Assembly: GCF_017848315.1 (NCBI RefSeq)
Contig: NZ_JAFKEC010000008.1
Location: forward strand, 80,477 to 144,476
Length of the DNA stretch: 64,000 nt
Direction: 5' to 3'
From: Pseudomonas palmensis
GTDB taxonomy: Bacteria; Pseudomonadota; Gammaproteobacteria; Pseudomonadales; Pseudomonadaceae
Both the position numbers and the translations under genes were made by a program. The notes under the pieces were generated by a model. It was not told the DNA's origin and made no database searches. It saw only the letters and a program-made list of their open reading frames with translations. This document shows positions 1 through 15,991 of the stretch, piece by piece (within the stretch, counting starts at the first letter, position 1; every line of letters begins with the position of its first letter).

Positions 1-1333
1 GCGCCCGCTGGCGCAGGCCGTCCTGGGTGGCCACGCCGGTCGGGCACTTGTTGGTATGGCAGCTTTGCGACTGGATGCAGCCGATGGCGAACATGAAGCC
101 GCGCGCCGAGTTGGCCCAGTCGGCACCGATGGCCAGCACGCTGGCGATATCGAACGCACTGACGATCTTGCCGCTGGCGCCCAGCTTGATCTTGTCGCGC
201 AGGTTCAGCCCCACCAGGGTGTTGTGCACGAACAGCAGCCCTTCGCGCAGCGGCACGCCGATGTGGTCGGTGAACTCCACCGGCGCGGCGCCGGTGCCGC
301 CTTCCTTGCCGTCGACCACGATGAAGTCGGGCAGGATGCCGGTCTCGAGCATGGCCTTGGCAATGCCCATGAACTCCCACGGGTGGCCCAGGCAGAACTT
401 GAAGCCGACCGGCTTGCCGCCGGACAGCTCGCGCAGCTGGGCAATGAACTGCATCAGCTCGATGGGGGTGGAGAACGCGCTGTGGCGCGACGGCGAGATG
501 CAGTCTTCGCCCATCATGATGCCGCGGGTGTCGGCGATTTCCTGGGTCACCTTGTGCTTGGGCAGGATCCCGCCGTGGCCGGGCTTGGCGCCCTGGCTCA
601 TCTTGATTTCGATCATGCGCACCTGCGGGCTGCTGGCCTGCTGCGCGAAGCGCTCGGGGTCGAAGCGACCGTCCGAGGTGCGGCAGCCGAAGTAGCCGCT
701 GCCCAGTTCCCAGGTCAGGTCGCCGCCATGTTCGCGATGGTAGGGGCTGATGCTGCCCTCGCCGGTGTCATGCGCGAAGTTGCCAAGCTTGGCACCCTGG
801 TTGAGGGCGCGAATGGCGTTGGCGCTGAGCGAGCCGAAACTCATGGCCGAGATGTTGAACACCGAGGCCGAATAGGGCTGGGTGCACTGCGGGCCGCCGA
901 CGATCACCCGAAAGCTCTCGGGGTCGCTGAGCGGTGCCGGGCGCATGGAGTGGCCGATGAACTCGAAGCCCGACTGGTAGACGTCGATCAGGGTGCCGAA
1001 CGGCTTGTCGGCGGTTTCGTTCTTGGCCCGCGAGTACACCAGCGAGCGCTGGGCGCGGGAGAAGGGCAGCGCATCGCTGTCGGATTCGAGCAGGTACTGG
1101 CGGATTTCCGGGCGGATGCCCTCCACCAGGTAACGGATATTGCCCAGGATCGGGTAGTTGCGCCGCACCGCATGGCGGCTCTGCAGCAGGTCGAACAGGC
1201 CCAGCAGGCTGAGCAGGCCGGTGACCAGGGTGAAGGGCCACAGCCAGTCGTGGTGCAGGAACGGCAGGCTGGCGAGGGTGAACACGACACACGCGGCGAA
1301 GAAGGCATAACGGCTGAGGAGGGAGAGGCTCAT
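1..1333 (-). CDS. FMN-binding glutamate synthase family protein (3' part missing)
   Basis: Reading the minus strand from the ATG at 1333 gives about 444 residues with no stop before the window edge, so the C-terminus is missing. Two hydrophobic segments (about residues 5-20 and 28-42) precede a domain resembling the synthase (FMN/2-oxoglutarate) domain of glutamate synthase large subunits. Visible signatures are the GGTGAAPVEFTDHIGVP stretch and, near the edge, a CIQSQSCHTNKCPTG segment whose C-x5-C-x4-C spacing fits the [3Fe-4S] cluster of GltB. No glutaminase domain is present, so this is not the biosynthetic GOGAT large subunit. The substrate is unknown. The gene stands alone, separated from lhr by a REP element. 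Confidence 0.85.
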   Translation of the reverse strand, partial: MSLSLLSRYAFFAACVVFTLASLPFLHHDWLWPFTLVTGLLSLLGLFDLLQSRHAVRRNYPILGNIRYLVEGIRPEIRQYLLESDSDALPFSRAQRSLVYSRAKNETADKPFGTLIDVYQSGFEFIGHSMRPAPLSDPESFRVIVGGPQCTQPYSASVFNISAMSFGSLSANAIRALNQGAKLGNFAHDTGEGSISPYHREHGGDLTWELGSGYFGCRTSDGRFDPERFAQQASSPQVRMIEIKMSQGAKPGHGGILPKHKVTQEIADTRGIMMGEDCISPSRHSAFSTPIELMQFIAQLRELSGGKPVGFKFCLGHPWEFMGIAKAMLETGILPDFIVVDGKEGGTGAAPVEFTDHIGVPLREGLLFVHNTLVGLNLRDKIKLGASGKIVSAFDIASVLAIGADWANSARGFMFAIGCIQSQSCHTNKCPTGVATQDGLRQRA

Positions 1334-1416
1334 GCGGGTTCCTTTTGCAGGCAATCCAAGACCTTATATCGAATGGGGGATTGGATGCCAGTGAACCCAT
1401 CAAGACAGCGTTGCGG

Positions 1417-1442
1417 CCTTCGCCGGCAATGCCGGCTCCTGC
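1417..1442. repeat. REP-like palindrome
   Basis: A CGCCGGCAATGCCGGCTCCTG element in the 130 bp between the glutamate synthase-like gene and the 3' end of lhr. It has the core of the P. putida REP family (palindromic CCGGC..GCCGG plus a GGAG/CTCC tail) seen at several other places in this window. Confidence 0.7.
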
Positions 1443-1463
1443 ACACACCGCAAAGCTTCGGGA

Positions 1464-5732
<4,269 letters not shown>

Positions 5733-5793
5733 CAGCTGTTTATGCGGCCGTTGCGCCCTGGTTGCAAGGGGCTTTCGTCAGGCTGCTGCGGCC

Positions 5794-5863
5794 GCTTCGC
5801 CGGCAAGGCCGGCTCCTACAAGGAATGCGCCGAACCTGTGGGAGCCGGCCTTGCCGGCGAAGC
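5794..5863. repeat. Inverted pair of REP elements
   Basis: Two oppositely oriented REP units (5794-5820 and 5835-5863), GCTTCGCCGGCAAGGCCGG and its complement, face each other in the 202 bp between the divergent lhr and Nudix genes. The pair can form a long stem-loop. Confidence 0.85.
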
Positions 5864-5934
5864 GCTCAGCAAGATTGAAAGCCCTGCGCCAGCATGTGAT
5901 CCTAGCGCGCCTTCCCCGCCACGAGCCGCCTACC

Positions 5935-6342
5935 ATGAGCAAAACCATCCGTATCGCCGCTGCCCTGTTGCTCGATGCTCAGGGCCGTACCCTGTTGGTA
6001 CGCAAGCGCGGCACCCTGGCCTTCATGCAGCCTGGCGGCAAGATCGAACCCCACGAGCAACCCGTCGATGCCCTGGCCCGCGAGCTGTTCGAAGAGCTGG
6101 GCCTGCGCATCGACCCGCAGCAGGCGCAGTACCTGGGCCAGTTCAGCGCACCGGCGGCCAACGAGCCGGGTTTCGAAGTGCAGGCCGAGCTGTTTCAGTT
6201 GCACACCGACCTGACGCTTGAACCCGCAGCGGAAATCGAGGAAGCCTGCTGGGTCGACGCCCACCAGGTGGATCACCTCGAACTGGCGCCGCTGACCCGC
6301 GACCTGATCCTGCCGCTGCACCTGCAACGGGCCGCGCAATGA
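5935..6342 (+). CDS. Nudix hydrolase
   Basis: A 135-residue single-domain Nudix protein. The Nudix box starts at GGKIEPHEQPVDALARELF and continues EELGL, which matches G-x5-E-x7-REUxEExGU, the Mg2+ site that hydrolyses a nucleoside diphosphate linked to another moiety. The ATG at 5935 is preferred because the homologous N-terminus (MSKTIRIAAALLL) starts there; the frame stays open upstream but through REP sequence. The stop overlaps the start of the LysE gene (ATGA), so the two are translationally coupled. The substrate cannot be read from the sequence. Confidence 0.9.
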   Translation: MSKTIRIAAALLLDAQGRTLLVRKRGTLAFMQPGGKIEPHEQPVDALARELFEELGLRIDPQQAQYLGQFSAPAANEPGFEVQAELFQLHTDLTLEPAAEIEEACWVDAHQVDHLELAPLTRDLILPLHLQRAAQ

Positions 6343-6977
6343 TCCCGCTGCACGAATGGCTGCTGTTCAGTGGCGCCGCGCTGCTGATGGTACTGACCCC
6401 CGGGCCGAACATGATCTACCTGATCTCGCGCTCGATCTGCCAGGGGCGCATGGCCGGCGTGACGTCGCTGATCGGTGTGGTGGGCGGGTTTCTGGTGCAC
6501 ATGACGGCCGCAGCTGTGGGCCTCACCGCGTTGTTCATGGCCGTGCCGCTGGGTTACGACCTGCTGCGCTGGGCCGGTGCCGGCTACTTGCTGTGGATGG
6601 CCTGGCAGGCGGTCAAGCCGGGTGCGCGCTCGCCGTTCGAGCCCCGTGAGCTGGCCCCGGATTCACCGGCGCGGCTGGTGACGATGGGGTTTCTGACCAG
6701 CGTGCTGAACCCCAAGGTGGCGGTGTTCTACCTGTCGGTGCTGCCGCAGTTCATTTCGCCCGAGCACGGCTCGGTGCTGGCGCAGAGCCTGACCCTGGGC
6801 CTGACCCAGATCGGCGTGAGCTTCACCGTGAACCTGCTGATCGCACTGTTCGCCGCCGGCCTGTCGGCCTGGTTCGCGCGCTACCCGCTGTGGCTGATGT
6901 TGCAGCGCTACGTGATGGGCTTTGTGCTGGCGGCCCTTGCGCTGCGCCTGGTGCAGGAACAACGCAAACTGGCTTGA
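6339..6977 (+). CDS. LysE/RhtB family amino acid exporter
   Basis: A 212-residue inner-membrane protein with about six hydrophobic segments and the family's N-terminal signature TPGPNMIYLISRS near residue 21. LysE/RhtB proteins export amino acids or related metabolites. It overlaps the preceding Nudix gene by 4 bp and shares its transcript. It converges on metR, with only 18 bp between the two stop codons. The exported substrate is not evident. Confidence 0.9.
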   Translation: MIPLHEWLLFSGAALLMVLTPGPNMIYLISRSICQGRMAGVTSLIGVVGGFLVHMTAAAVGLTALFMAVPLGYDLLRWAGAGYLLWMAWQAVKPGARSPFEPRELAPDSPARLVTMGFLTSVLNPKVAVFYLSVLPQFISPEHGSVLAQSLTLGLTQIGVSFTVNLLIALFAAGLSAWFARYPLWLMLQRYVMGFVLAALALRLVQEQRKLA

Positions 6978-6995
6978 TGCTTGCCGCTTGAACCT

Positions 6996-7913
6996 TCAGC
7001 GCACTGCACTGACCCCATCTAGGGTCGAGAACGAGGTGTCCTTGGCGGTCAGCAGAAAGTCGCGCATGTACGGTGCATCGAGCATGTCGCTGCGCACTGC
7101 GGCGTACAGCGTGGCGAACAGGCCCTTTTCACCCAGGCGCTTGCCCTTCACGTAGCCGCGCGAGCTGTACTCGTGCAGGGCCCAGTGCGGCATGCCGCAT
7201 ACCCCGCGTCCGCTGGCCACCAACTGCATCATCATCACCGTCAGCTCGGCGGTGCGCACCTGCCCGGGCTCGATGTCGGCAGGCTCCAGAAAGCGCGTGA
7301 AGATGTCCAGGCGGTCGCGTTCCACCGGGTAGGTGATCAGGGTTTCCGTGGCCAGGTCCTGCGGCACCACGTAGGGCCTGGAGGCCAGTACGTGCTGGTT
7401 GGCCACCGCCAGCATCGCCTCGTAGGTGAACAGCGGCACGTAGGTGATACCGGTCAGCTCCAGCGGGTCGGAGGTCACCACCAGGTCCAGGTCGCCACGG
7501 GCCAGGGCCGGCAGCGGGGCGAAGGCGAAGCCCGAGGCCAGGTCCAGCTCCACCTCTGGCCAGGCATCGCGGAACTGGTCGATGGTGGGCATCAGCCACT
7601 GGAAGCAGCTGTGGCACTCGATGGCCATGTGCAGGCGCCCGGCAGTGCCGCCGGCCAGGCGCGCAATGTCCCGTTCGGCGCCGCGCAGCAGCGGCAGGGT
7701 GGCGTCGGCCAGTTGCAGCAGGCGCAGGCCGGCGCTGGTGAAGCGGATCGGCTTGGTCTTGCGGGTGAACAGCTGCATGCCCAGGCGTTCTTCGAGTTCC
7801 TTGAACTGGTGGGACAACGCCGACTGGGTCAGGTGCAGGCGCTCGGCGGCCTCCACCAGGCTGTCGGCTTCGCGCAGGGCGTGCAGGGTCTTGAGGTGGC
7901 GAATTTCCAGCAC
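6996..7913 (-). CDS. metR: LysR-family regulator MetR
   Basis: A 305-residue LysR-type regulator. The N-terminal helix-turn-helix (EIRHLKTLHALREADSL, then TQSALSHQFKELEERLG) closely resembles MetR of enterobacteria, the homocysteine-responsive activator of methionine biosynthesis genes; the rest is the LysR effector-binding domain. I place the start at a GTG (7913-7911), giving MLEIRHLKTL, because a GGAG lies 7 nt upstream. The frame is open a further 19 codons but those residues (ending SSIKFCSWSTL) do not look like MetR. A divergent hydrolase gene lies upstream, with an inverted repeat between. Confidence 0.9.
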   Translation of the reverse strand: MLEIRHLKTLHALREADSLVEAAERLHLTQSALSHQFKELEERLGMQLFTRKTKPIRFTSAGLRLLQLADATLPLLRGAERDIARLAGGTAGRLHMAIECHSCFQWLMPTIDQFRDAWPEVELDLASGFAFAPLPALARGDLDLVVTSDPLELTGITYVPLFTYEAMLAVANQHVLASRPYVVPQDLATETLITYPVERDRLDIFTRFLEPADIEPGQVRTAELTVMMMQLVASGRGVCGMPHWALHEYSSRGYVKGKRLGEKGLFATLYAAVRSDMLDAPYMRDFLLTAKDTSFSTLDGVSAVR

Positions 7914-7942
7914 CAGGGTGCTCCATGAACAGAATTTGATGG

Positions 7943-7970
7943 ATGAGACAATTCGTTGAGTTTGTCTCAT
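7943..7970. promoter_or_regulatory. Inverted repeat, possible operator between metR and hydrolase
   Basis: ATGAGACAA (7943-7951) and its exact complement TTGTCTCAT (7962-7970) are separated by 10 bp. They lie 30-57 bp upstream of the metR GTG and about 125 bp upstream of the divergent hydrolase gene. The size and placement suit a LysR-type autoregulatory site, although it differs from the enterobacterial MetR consensus TGAA-N5-TTCA. The binding protein is inferred. Confidence 0.5.
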
Positions 7971-8093
7971 GTTGACGATGCTGTCGACCGCCCGGCAGTT
8001 GTCATCAAACGGTCACCGATCTGTGGCAGCGCGCCGGCATGAACTTCATCAGACTCGCGCTTTACTGGCGAACTGCACTCTGGTGTTTCTTTC

Positions 8094-9086
8094 ATGCGGG
8101 CAATCCTGTTTCTGGTGGCGCTGTGCAGCGCCTTTTCTTCGTTCGCGGCGCCTCGCTGCGACATCACTTCAGCTATCCGATACGCCGAGGCGGGGCCGGT
8201 CAGCCTGGCCTATCAGAGCATCGGGCGTGACAGCGACCCGGCCCTGCTGCTGGTCATGGGCCTGGGCGGCCAGTTGATCCACTGGCCCGACGAGGTGGTA
8301 CTTGCGCTGTGCCAGCAGGGCTTCAGGGTGATCCGCTACGACAACCGCGACGTCGGCCTGTCGCGCTGGAACCAGCCCCCCGCCCAGGCCAACCTGACGG
8401 TCGAGGCGCTGCGCTACCGGCTCGGCCTGCCGGTGGCGGCGCCCTACAGCCTGAGCGACATGGCCGTTGACGGCCTGGCGCTGATGGATGCGCTGCACGC
8501 GCAGCGCTTTCATGTGCTGGGGGTGAGCATGGGTGGAATGATTGCCCAGCACCTGGCGGCGATGGCGCCCGAGCGGGTCGAGAGCCTGACCCTGATCATG
8601 TCCAGTTCGGGTGCACAGGGGCTGCCGGCGCCTGCGCCGGCGCTGATTCGGCAGTTGGCCCGGCGCGGTGCGCCGAATCGCCAGGTGGCCCTGGAGCAGC
8701 AGGCCGACCTGCTGGCCGCGCTGGGCAGCCCGCAGGTGCAGGATGATCGCCAGGCCCTGTTGCAGCAGGCCGCCACCGCCTACGACCGGGCCTTCAACCC
8801 CGAAGGCGTGCAGCGCCAGGTCATGGCCATACTTGCCGAGCCCAGCCGTGTCGAGCTGCTCGACAACCTGCGGGTACCGGCCTTGGTGGTGCACGGCACG
8901 GCCGACCCGCTGTTGCCGGTGATGCACGGCGTGCACCTGGCCGCGCACATCCAGGGCAGCCAGCTACGCCTGATACCGGGCCTGGCGCACCGCTTCCAGG
9001 AGCCGTTCAAGGCCCCGCTGCTGGCGGCGGTACTGCCTTACCTGAAGGCGCACCGCGAAGAGCTGGGCCATCTGGCCCAACGCTAG
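8094..9086 (+). CDS. Secreted alpha/beta hydrolase
   Basis: A 330-residue alpha/beta-hydrolase-fold protein. It starts with a likely signal peptide ([17 protein letters not shown], cleavage after about residue 19), suggesting the periplasm. The nucleophile elbow is GVSMGG; the oxyanion region has VMGLGG and YDNRDVG; the acid and histidine are plausibly in HGTADPLLP and GLAHRF. Proteins of this type are often annotated as esterases or lipases, but the substrate is not evident. The gene is divergent from metR and its 3' end overlaps the convergent glpM by 4 bp. Confidence 0.85.
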   Translation: MRAILFLVALCSAFSSFAAPRCDITSAIRYAEAGPVSLAYQSIGRDSDPALLLVMGLGGQLIHWPDEVVLALCQQGFRVIRYDNRDVGLSRWNQPPAQANLTVEALRYRLGLPVAAPYSLSDMAVDGLALMDALHAQRFHVLGVSMGGMIAQHLAAMAPERVESLTLIMSSSGAQGLPAPAPALIRQLARRGAPNRQVALEQQADLLAALGSPQVQDDRQALLQQAATAYDRAFNPEGVQRQVMAILAEPSRVELLDNLRVPALVVHGTADPLLPVMHGVHLAAHIQGSQLRLIPGLAHRFQEPFKAPLLAAVLPYLKAHREELGHLAQR

Positions 9087-9418
9087 TGCAGGCGTACCCA
9101 TACGCTGACCAGCACGGTGGCGGCGATCAGCCAGGCCACTGCCGCCAGCGCCAGTGACAGCTCCAGGCGCAGGCGGTCGACCAGCACGTACAGCGCGGCC
9201 AGGTACACGAAGTAGGGGATGATCGACCACATGCCGAACACGATGGTGGCCTTCAGATCCTCCAGCGAGCGGCCCTTGCCGATGATGTAGTGGGCAATCA
9301 GGGCAAAGGTGGGAAACAGCGGCACCAGCCCGGCCACGTAGTAATTGCGGGTCTTGGCCAGGGCCGCGATGATCAGCACCACCACGGCGCCCAGGCAGGC
9401 CTTGAGAATCATGTCCAT
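9083..9418 (-). CDS. glpM: Membrane protein GlpM
   Basis: A 111-residue protein with about four hydrophobic segments and the sequence AKTRNYYVAGLVPLFPTFALIA, which I recognise from Pseudomonas GlpM. GlpM was described in P. aeruginosa as an inner-membrane protein affecting alginate production, next to glpD. Here it is separated from glpD by the aau-glt block, and it lies 12 bp downstream of aauR on the same strand, so it may be co-transcribed with that system. Confidence 0.8.
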   Translation of the reverse strand: MDMILKACLGAVVVLIIAALAKTRNYYVAGLVPLFPTFALIAHYIIGKGRSLEDLKATIVFGMWSIIPYFVYLAALYVLVDRLRLELSLALAAVAWLIAATVLVSVWVRLH

Positions 9419-9430
9419 CGAAACGCTCGC

Positions 9431-10752
<1,322 letters not shown>

Positions 10753-10756
<4 letters not shown>

Positions 10757-12660
10757 AGGGACTCGGCAGGTTCAGTGGGGGTATCGACCAGCGGCAGGCT
10801 GAGCACGAACGCGGTACCGCCGCTGGCGGGGTGTTCGACGTTCAGGGTACCGCCGGCTGCAGCGGCGAGGCTGGCCGACAGGGTCAGGCCCAGGCCCAGG
10901 CCGTGCTCGCCCGGTTTGGTGGTGAAAAACGGTTCGAACAGGTGCTTGCGCGCTTCATCGTCGATGCCATGGCCGTTGTCGCGCACGCGCAGGCGGTACT
11001 TGTCGCCCACCAGCTCGCCTTCGAGCCAGAGTTGCGGCAGCGGCACCGCGGCCATGGCATCCAGGGCGTTGCCGATCAGGTTGACCAGGATCTGCTCCAG
11101 GCGGGTCTGGTCGATGGTCAGTTGCTGGTCGGCGTACTCGAGGTGCAGTTTCAGGTGACAGCCCTCGATGCGCGCATTGAGCAGTTGCAGGGCGGCGGTC
11201 ACGGCCTTTTCCAGCGAGGCCTGGCCACGGTCGTCGCCGCGCCGGGCGAACGAGCGCAGGCTGGCGGTGATACGGCCCATGCGGTCGATCAGTTCGTTCA
11301 TGGTCAGCAGGTTGGCGCTGGCGGTTTCCAGCGCACCGCGCTGCAGAAAGCGCACGGTGTTGCCCGACAGGGTGCGCAGCGCCGCCAGCGGCTGGTTCAG
11401 CTCATGGGCGATGCTGGTCGACATCTGCCCGATGGCCGCCAGCTTGCCGGCCTGCACCAGTTCGTCCTGGGCATGGCGCAGGGTCTGCTCGGCGTGCCGG
11501 CGTTCGCGGATCTGGCCCTTGAGGCGTTCGTTGCTGGCACGCAGGTCGGCGGTGCGCTCGGCAATCTTGCGTTCGAGCTGGTTGTTGGCTTCTTCCAGCG
11601 CCTCGCGGGCGGCCAGGCGGGTGGCGATCACCTTGCGCCGCTCGTTCCAGGCTATCAGCAGGATCGCCAGCAGGGCGAAGGCCACGGCCACCAGCACGCC
11701 CTGGATCATCGATTCGTGGCGCAGGTCCTGCAGCGGGGTCAGCAGGGTGAAGTGCCAGGGCGTGTCGCTCAGGCGCCGGGTCTGGGCCAGGTAGGTGACC
11801 TTGCGGTTGCTGTCGCCCAGTTCGGCATTGGCCGGAAAGGTCAGCTTCTCGACCCCGTCGGCGAGCTTCTCGCGCGCCAGCGGCTGCAGTTCGTTGAGCG
11901 GGAACCAGTAGTACTGCAGGCTGCGCGCCAGGCGCTCCTTGATTTCCGGGGTCAGCGGGCGCACCGACTTCAGCCGCCGCGCCGGGTCGCTGGAGAGGAT
12001 GATGATGCCGTTCTCGTCGCTGACGAAGGCTTCCAGGCGGGCTCGCTGCCAGCGCTCTTCGAGGGCTTCCAGGCGCACCTTGATCACCGCCACGCCGATG
12101 ATCTTGCCGTGTTCTTCCAGGCCATGGGCCAGGTAGTAGCCAGGTTCGCCGGTGGTGCTGCCGATGCCGTAGAAGCGCCCGGGCTGGCCGCGCACGGCAT
12201 TCTGGAAATAGGCACGGAACGAGAGGTCTTCGCCCAGGTAACTGTCGACGTCGCGCCAGTTGCTGGTGGCCTGCACCCGGCCGGTGGTGTCGAGCACATA
12301 GATGGCGCGGCTGCGGCTGCGCCGGTTGAGCCCTTCGAGGTATTCGTTGACCGCCTGGCGCTGGTCGCCATCGGTGGAGTTCAGCAGGCTGGAGACGCTG
12401 TCTTCGAGTTCCAGCAGGCTGGGCAGGTAGGTGTACTTGCTGATCTCGCTCTCGACCGCGCGGGCATGCAGTTCAAGCTGACGCTCGCCGGTCTCGCTGA
12501 GGGTGCGGATGCCGTTGTGCTCGCTGATCAGGTAGCCGACCACACCCAGGCCGATCATCAGCAGCAGGACCAGTGGGGGCAGGAACAGGTGGCGGATCAG
12601 GCGAGGTTTCACGGCAAGGTCAGGCTTGGCTGGGCGAAAGAGCGTGGGATCGCATTTCAT
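10753..12660 (-). CDS. aauS: Sensor histidine kinase AauS
   Basis: 635 residues from the ATG at 12660, which has AAGG 8 nt upstream; the frame is open for 19 more codons that lack a ribosome-binding site. A TM helix at about 27-46 is followed by a periplasmic sensory region of about 270 residues (Cache-like), a second TM helix near 330-350, a coiled-coil linker, then the kinase: H-box IAHELNQPLAALR, N-box LVNLIGNALDAM, G1 DNGHGI, F-box FEPFFTTK and G2 GLGLGL. The architecture matches the DctB family, which senses dicarboxylates; AauS is reported to respond to glutamate and aspartate. It is the partner of AauR immediately downstream. Confidence 0.93.
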
Positions 12661-12689
12661 CACAGTGGCCTTGTCACGACCAGCGCCCT

Positions 12690-12711
12690 CTGCCCGGCGT
12701 GGGCCGGGCAG
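12690..12711 (-). promoter_or_regulatory. Intercistronic hairpin between gltL and aauS
   Basis: CTGCCCGGC and GCCGGGCAG form a perfect 9-bp stem with a 4-nt loop in the 66-bp gap between gltL and aauS. No T-run follows, so it is more likely an attenuating or mRNA-processing element that lowers kinase and regulator expression relative to the transporter than a full terminator. Confidence 0.5.
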
Positions 12712-12726
12712 GGGCACCGGGCGGCA

Positions 12727-13457
<731 letters not shown>

Positions 13458-13461
<4 letters not shown>

Positions 13462-14129
13462 ACGGTTATCCTTTTCTGCAGACGCTTGACCAGGAAGGAA
13501 GCGGAGAAGCTGATGACAAAGTACACGGCGCCGGCAAACAGCAGGAACTCGTTGGAGCGCCCGATGATGTCGCCACTGGCCCGTGCCGAGTTGAGGAAGT
13601 CCACCAGGCCCACGGTGTAGACCAGCGAGGTGTCCTGGAACAGGATGATGCTCTGCTGCAGCAGCAGCGGGGTCATCTTGCGAAATGCCTGGGGCAGGAT
13701 GATCAGGCGCATGGTCTGCGCGTAGTTCATGCCCAGTGCCTGGGCAGCCGCCATCTGGCCCTTGGAGATCGACTGCACGCCGGCCCGCACGATTTCGCAG
13801 AAGTACGCCGCCTCGAACATCATGAATGCCACGACGCAGGAGGTGAATGCACCCACCGGGGTGTCTTCGCCGGTGATCCAGCGCAGCACGAACGGTACCG
13901 CCAGGTAGAACCAGGTGATCACCAGCAGCAGCGGGATGGAGCGAAAGTAGTTCACGTAGGCGCCGGCCAGGCGTGAAAGCAGCTTGCTCGACGACAACCG
14001 CATCAGTGCCAGCACGGTACCCAGCGCGATGCCGCCAATGATGCCCATGAGCATCAGTTGCAGGGTCATCTTCATGCCGTTCCACAGGCCCGGCAGGGCT
14101 GGCACGATTCCACTGAAATCCATGTCCAT
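13458..14129 (-). CDS. gltK: Glutamate/aspartate ABC transporter permease GltK
   Basis: A 223-residue His/Glu/Gln/Arg-type ABC permease with about five membrane segments. It has the EAA cytoplasmic loop ([24 protein letters not shown]) that docks on the ATPase and an N-terminal YFRSIPLLL element typical of the family. Together with GltJ it forms the membrane channel. The start codon overlaps the gltJ stop by one base and its stop overlaps gltL, indicating tight translational coupling. Confidence 0.95.
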
Positions 14130-14875
14130 TATTTACCCCCCACGGAGATCAGGCCCGGCACCGCGACTTTCTTCTCGACCAGGCGCATCAGCAGCATCAG
14201 CCCCATGTTCAGGGTGAAGTAGATCAGCGTGGCCAGGGTGAAGGCCTCGAACAGGTTGGCCGAGAACTCGGCGGTCTGCTTGGTCTGTGCCAGCAGCTCC
14301 ATCAGGCCGATCAGCGACGCCACCGAGGAGTTCTTGAACACGTTCAGGAATTCGGAGGTAAGCGGCGGAATGATGATCCGGTAGGCTTGCGGCAGCAGCA
14401 CGTTGTTGTAGATCTGCGGCAGGCTGAAGCCCATGGCGCGGGCAGCGGCTTCCTGGCCACGGGGCAGCGCCTGGATGCCGGTGCGCACCTGCTCGCACAC
14501 CCGTGCAGCGGTGAACAGCCCCAGGCAGATGACCACGCTGATCAGCGCCGAGGTGGTCGGGTTGAGGTCCTGCTTGTACCACTCCTGCAGGCCTTCGGGC
14601 AGCAGGTCGGGTACCAGGAAGTACCAGATGAACAGCTGCACCAGCAGCGGCACATTGCGAAACAGTTCCACGTAGCACGTGGCGATACCCGACACCAGAC
14701 GGTTCGGTACGGTACGCATGACGCCGAGCACCGAGCCCAGCAGCAGCGCAATGATCCAGGCGGCAACGGCGATCAGGATGGTCCAGCCCAGGCCGGTGAT
14801 ATACCAGTCCAGGTAGGTCTCGCTGCCAACGCCGGTGGACTTGAAAAAAACGCCCCAGTCCCAGTTGTAATTCAT
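14129..14875 (-). CDS. gltJ: Glutamate/aspartate ABC transporter permease GltJ
   Basis: A 248-residue ABC permease of the polar amino acid family. The [13 protein letters not shown] segment and the EAA loop ([25 protein letters not shown]) are clear. It pairs with GltK. It starts with [17 protein letters not shown], matching the usual GltJ N-terminus, and follows gltI after a 99-bp gap containing a strong hairpin. Confidence 0.95.
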   Translation of the reverse strand: MNYNWDWGVFFKSTGVGSETYLDWYITGLGWTILIAVAAWIIALLLGSVLGVMRTVPNRLVSGIATCYVELFRNVPLLVQLFIWYFLVPDLLPEGLQEWYKQDLNPTTSALISVVICLGLFTAARVCEQVRTGIQALPRGQEAAARAMGFSLPQIYNNVLLPQAYRIIIPPLTSEFLNVFKNSSVASLIGLMELLAQTKQTAEFSANLFEAFTLATLIYFTLNMGLMLLMRLVEKKVAVPGLISVGGK

Positions 14876-14918
14876 CGGGGTCTCCCCTCAGATCGGTTGT
14901 TTCACGGGCACCTTCGAG

Positions 14919-14947
14919 CATCCGGGGGCGCTGGGCGCCCTCGGATG
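14919..14947 (-). promoter_or_regulatory. Intercistronic hairpin after gltI
   Basis: CATCCGGGGGCGC and GCGCCCTCGGATG pair as a 13-bp stem with one mismatch and a 3-nt loop between gltI and gltJ. A structure here is common in ABC operons, where it protects or terminates the binding-protein mRNA so that the periplasmic receptor is made in excess over the permease. Confidence 0.6.
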
Positions 14948-14974
14948 AAAGGTTAGACACTAACTAGCTGGGGG

Positions 14975-15889
14975 TCAGGACTTCTTTTCGTCTGCAGCTT
15001 TGTCGGTAGGATTGGCGATCAGCGCCTTTAGCTCGTCGCTCATGGGGAACATCAGGTTCAGGCCTTTAGGCGGGATTGGCTGGTTGAACCACTTGTCGTA
15101 GATCTTGTTGATCTCACCCGACTTGTACAGGGCGACGATGGCGTCATCGACCGCTTTCTTGAACGGGGCATCGCCCTTGCGCACCATGCAGCCGTAGATT
15201 TCATAGGACTGCGGGGTACCGGTCACGGCCCAGTCGGTCGGCTTCTTGGCCTTGGCCATTTCGCCGGCGAGCAGGGCGTCGTCCATCATGAAGGCGACGG
15301 CGCGGCCGGACTCGAGCATCTGGAACGACTCGCCGTGGTCCTTGGCGGAGATGACGTTCATCTTCATCTGCTTGTCGGCGTTCATCGACTTGAGGATGCG
15401 CTCGGATGTGGTACCGGCGGTGGTCACCACGTTCTTACCGGCCAGGTCCGGGAAGTCCTTGTAGGAGGAATCCTTTTTGGACAGCAGGCGGGTACCGATC
15501 TCGAAGATGCCGACCGAGAAGTCGACCTGTTGCTGGCGCTCGAGGTTGTTGGTGGTGGAACCGCACTCGACGTCAACGGTGCCGTTCTGCACCAGCGGGA
15601 TGCGGGTCTGCGAGGTGACCAGGTTGTATTTGACCTTCAGGTCCGGCTTGTTCAGGTCCTTTTTCAGGGCCTCGACGATAGCCAGCTGGATGTCGTGGGA
15701 GTAACCGACGGGTTTGCCCGAAGCGTCGGCGATGTAGGAGAACGGGATGGAAGCGTCGCGGTGCCCCAGGGTAATGGTGCCCGAGTCGTTGATTTTCTTC
15801 AGGGTGCCGGTCAGTTCGGCGGCAAGGGCCGGCGTGCTGATCAAAGCGGTCGCCATGGCGGCGCCCAACAGATGGGGAACGATACGCAT
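14975..15889 (-). CDS. gltI: Glutamate/aspartate periplasmic binding protein GltI
   Basis: 304 residues from the ATG at 15889, which has GAGG 8 nt upstream; the frame extends 38 codons further but through promoter DNA. A signal peptide (IVPHLLGAAMATALISTPALA) is cleaved after about residue 22. The mature part is a type II solute-binding protein with the start GTLKKINDSGTITLGHRDASI typical of GltI/AatJ, which binds glutamate and aspartate. It is the first gene of gltIJKL-aauSR and lies 103 nt from a -24/-12 promoter, so it should depend on sigma-54 and AauR. Confidence 0.95.
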   Translation of the reverse strand: MRIVPHLLGAAMATALISTPALAAELTGTLKKINDSGTITLGHRDASIPFSYIADASGKPVGYSHDIQLAIVEALKKDLNKPDLKVKYNLVTSQTRIPLVQNGTVDVECGSTTNNLERQQQVDFSVGIFEIGTRLLSKKDSSYKDFPDLAGKNVVTTAGTTSERILKSMNADKQMKMNVISAKDHGESFQMLESGRAVAFMMDDALLAGEMAKAKKPTDWAVTGTPQSYEIYGCMVRKGDAPFKKAVDDAIVALYKSGEINKIYDKWFNQPIPPKGLNLMFPMSDELKALIANPTDKAADEKKS

Positions 15890-15991
15890 CAAATTTTCCT
15901 CGACGTTGTTTTTCTTATTGAGCCGTTGGCGGGCTCTTTCGTTCAGCGAACACAGCAATGAAGCGGTTGCGCATTCGGGTACTGAGTGTAG

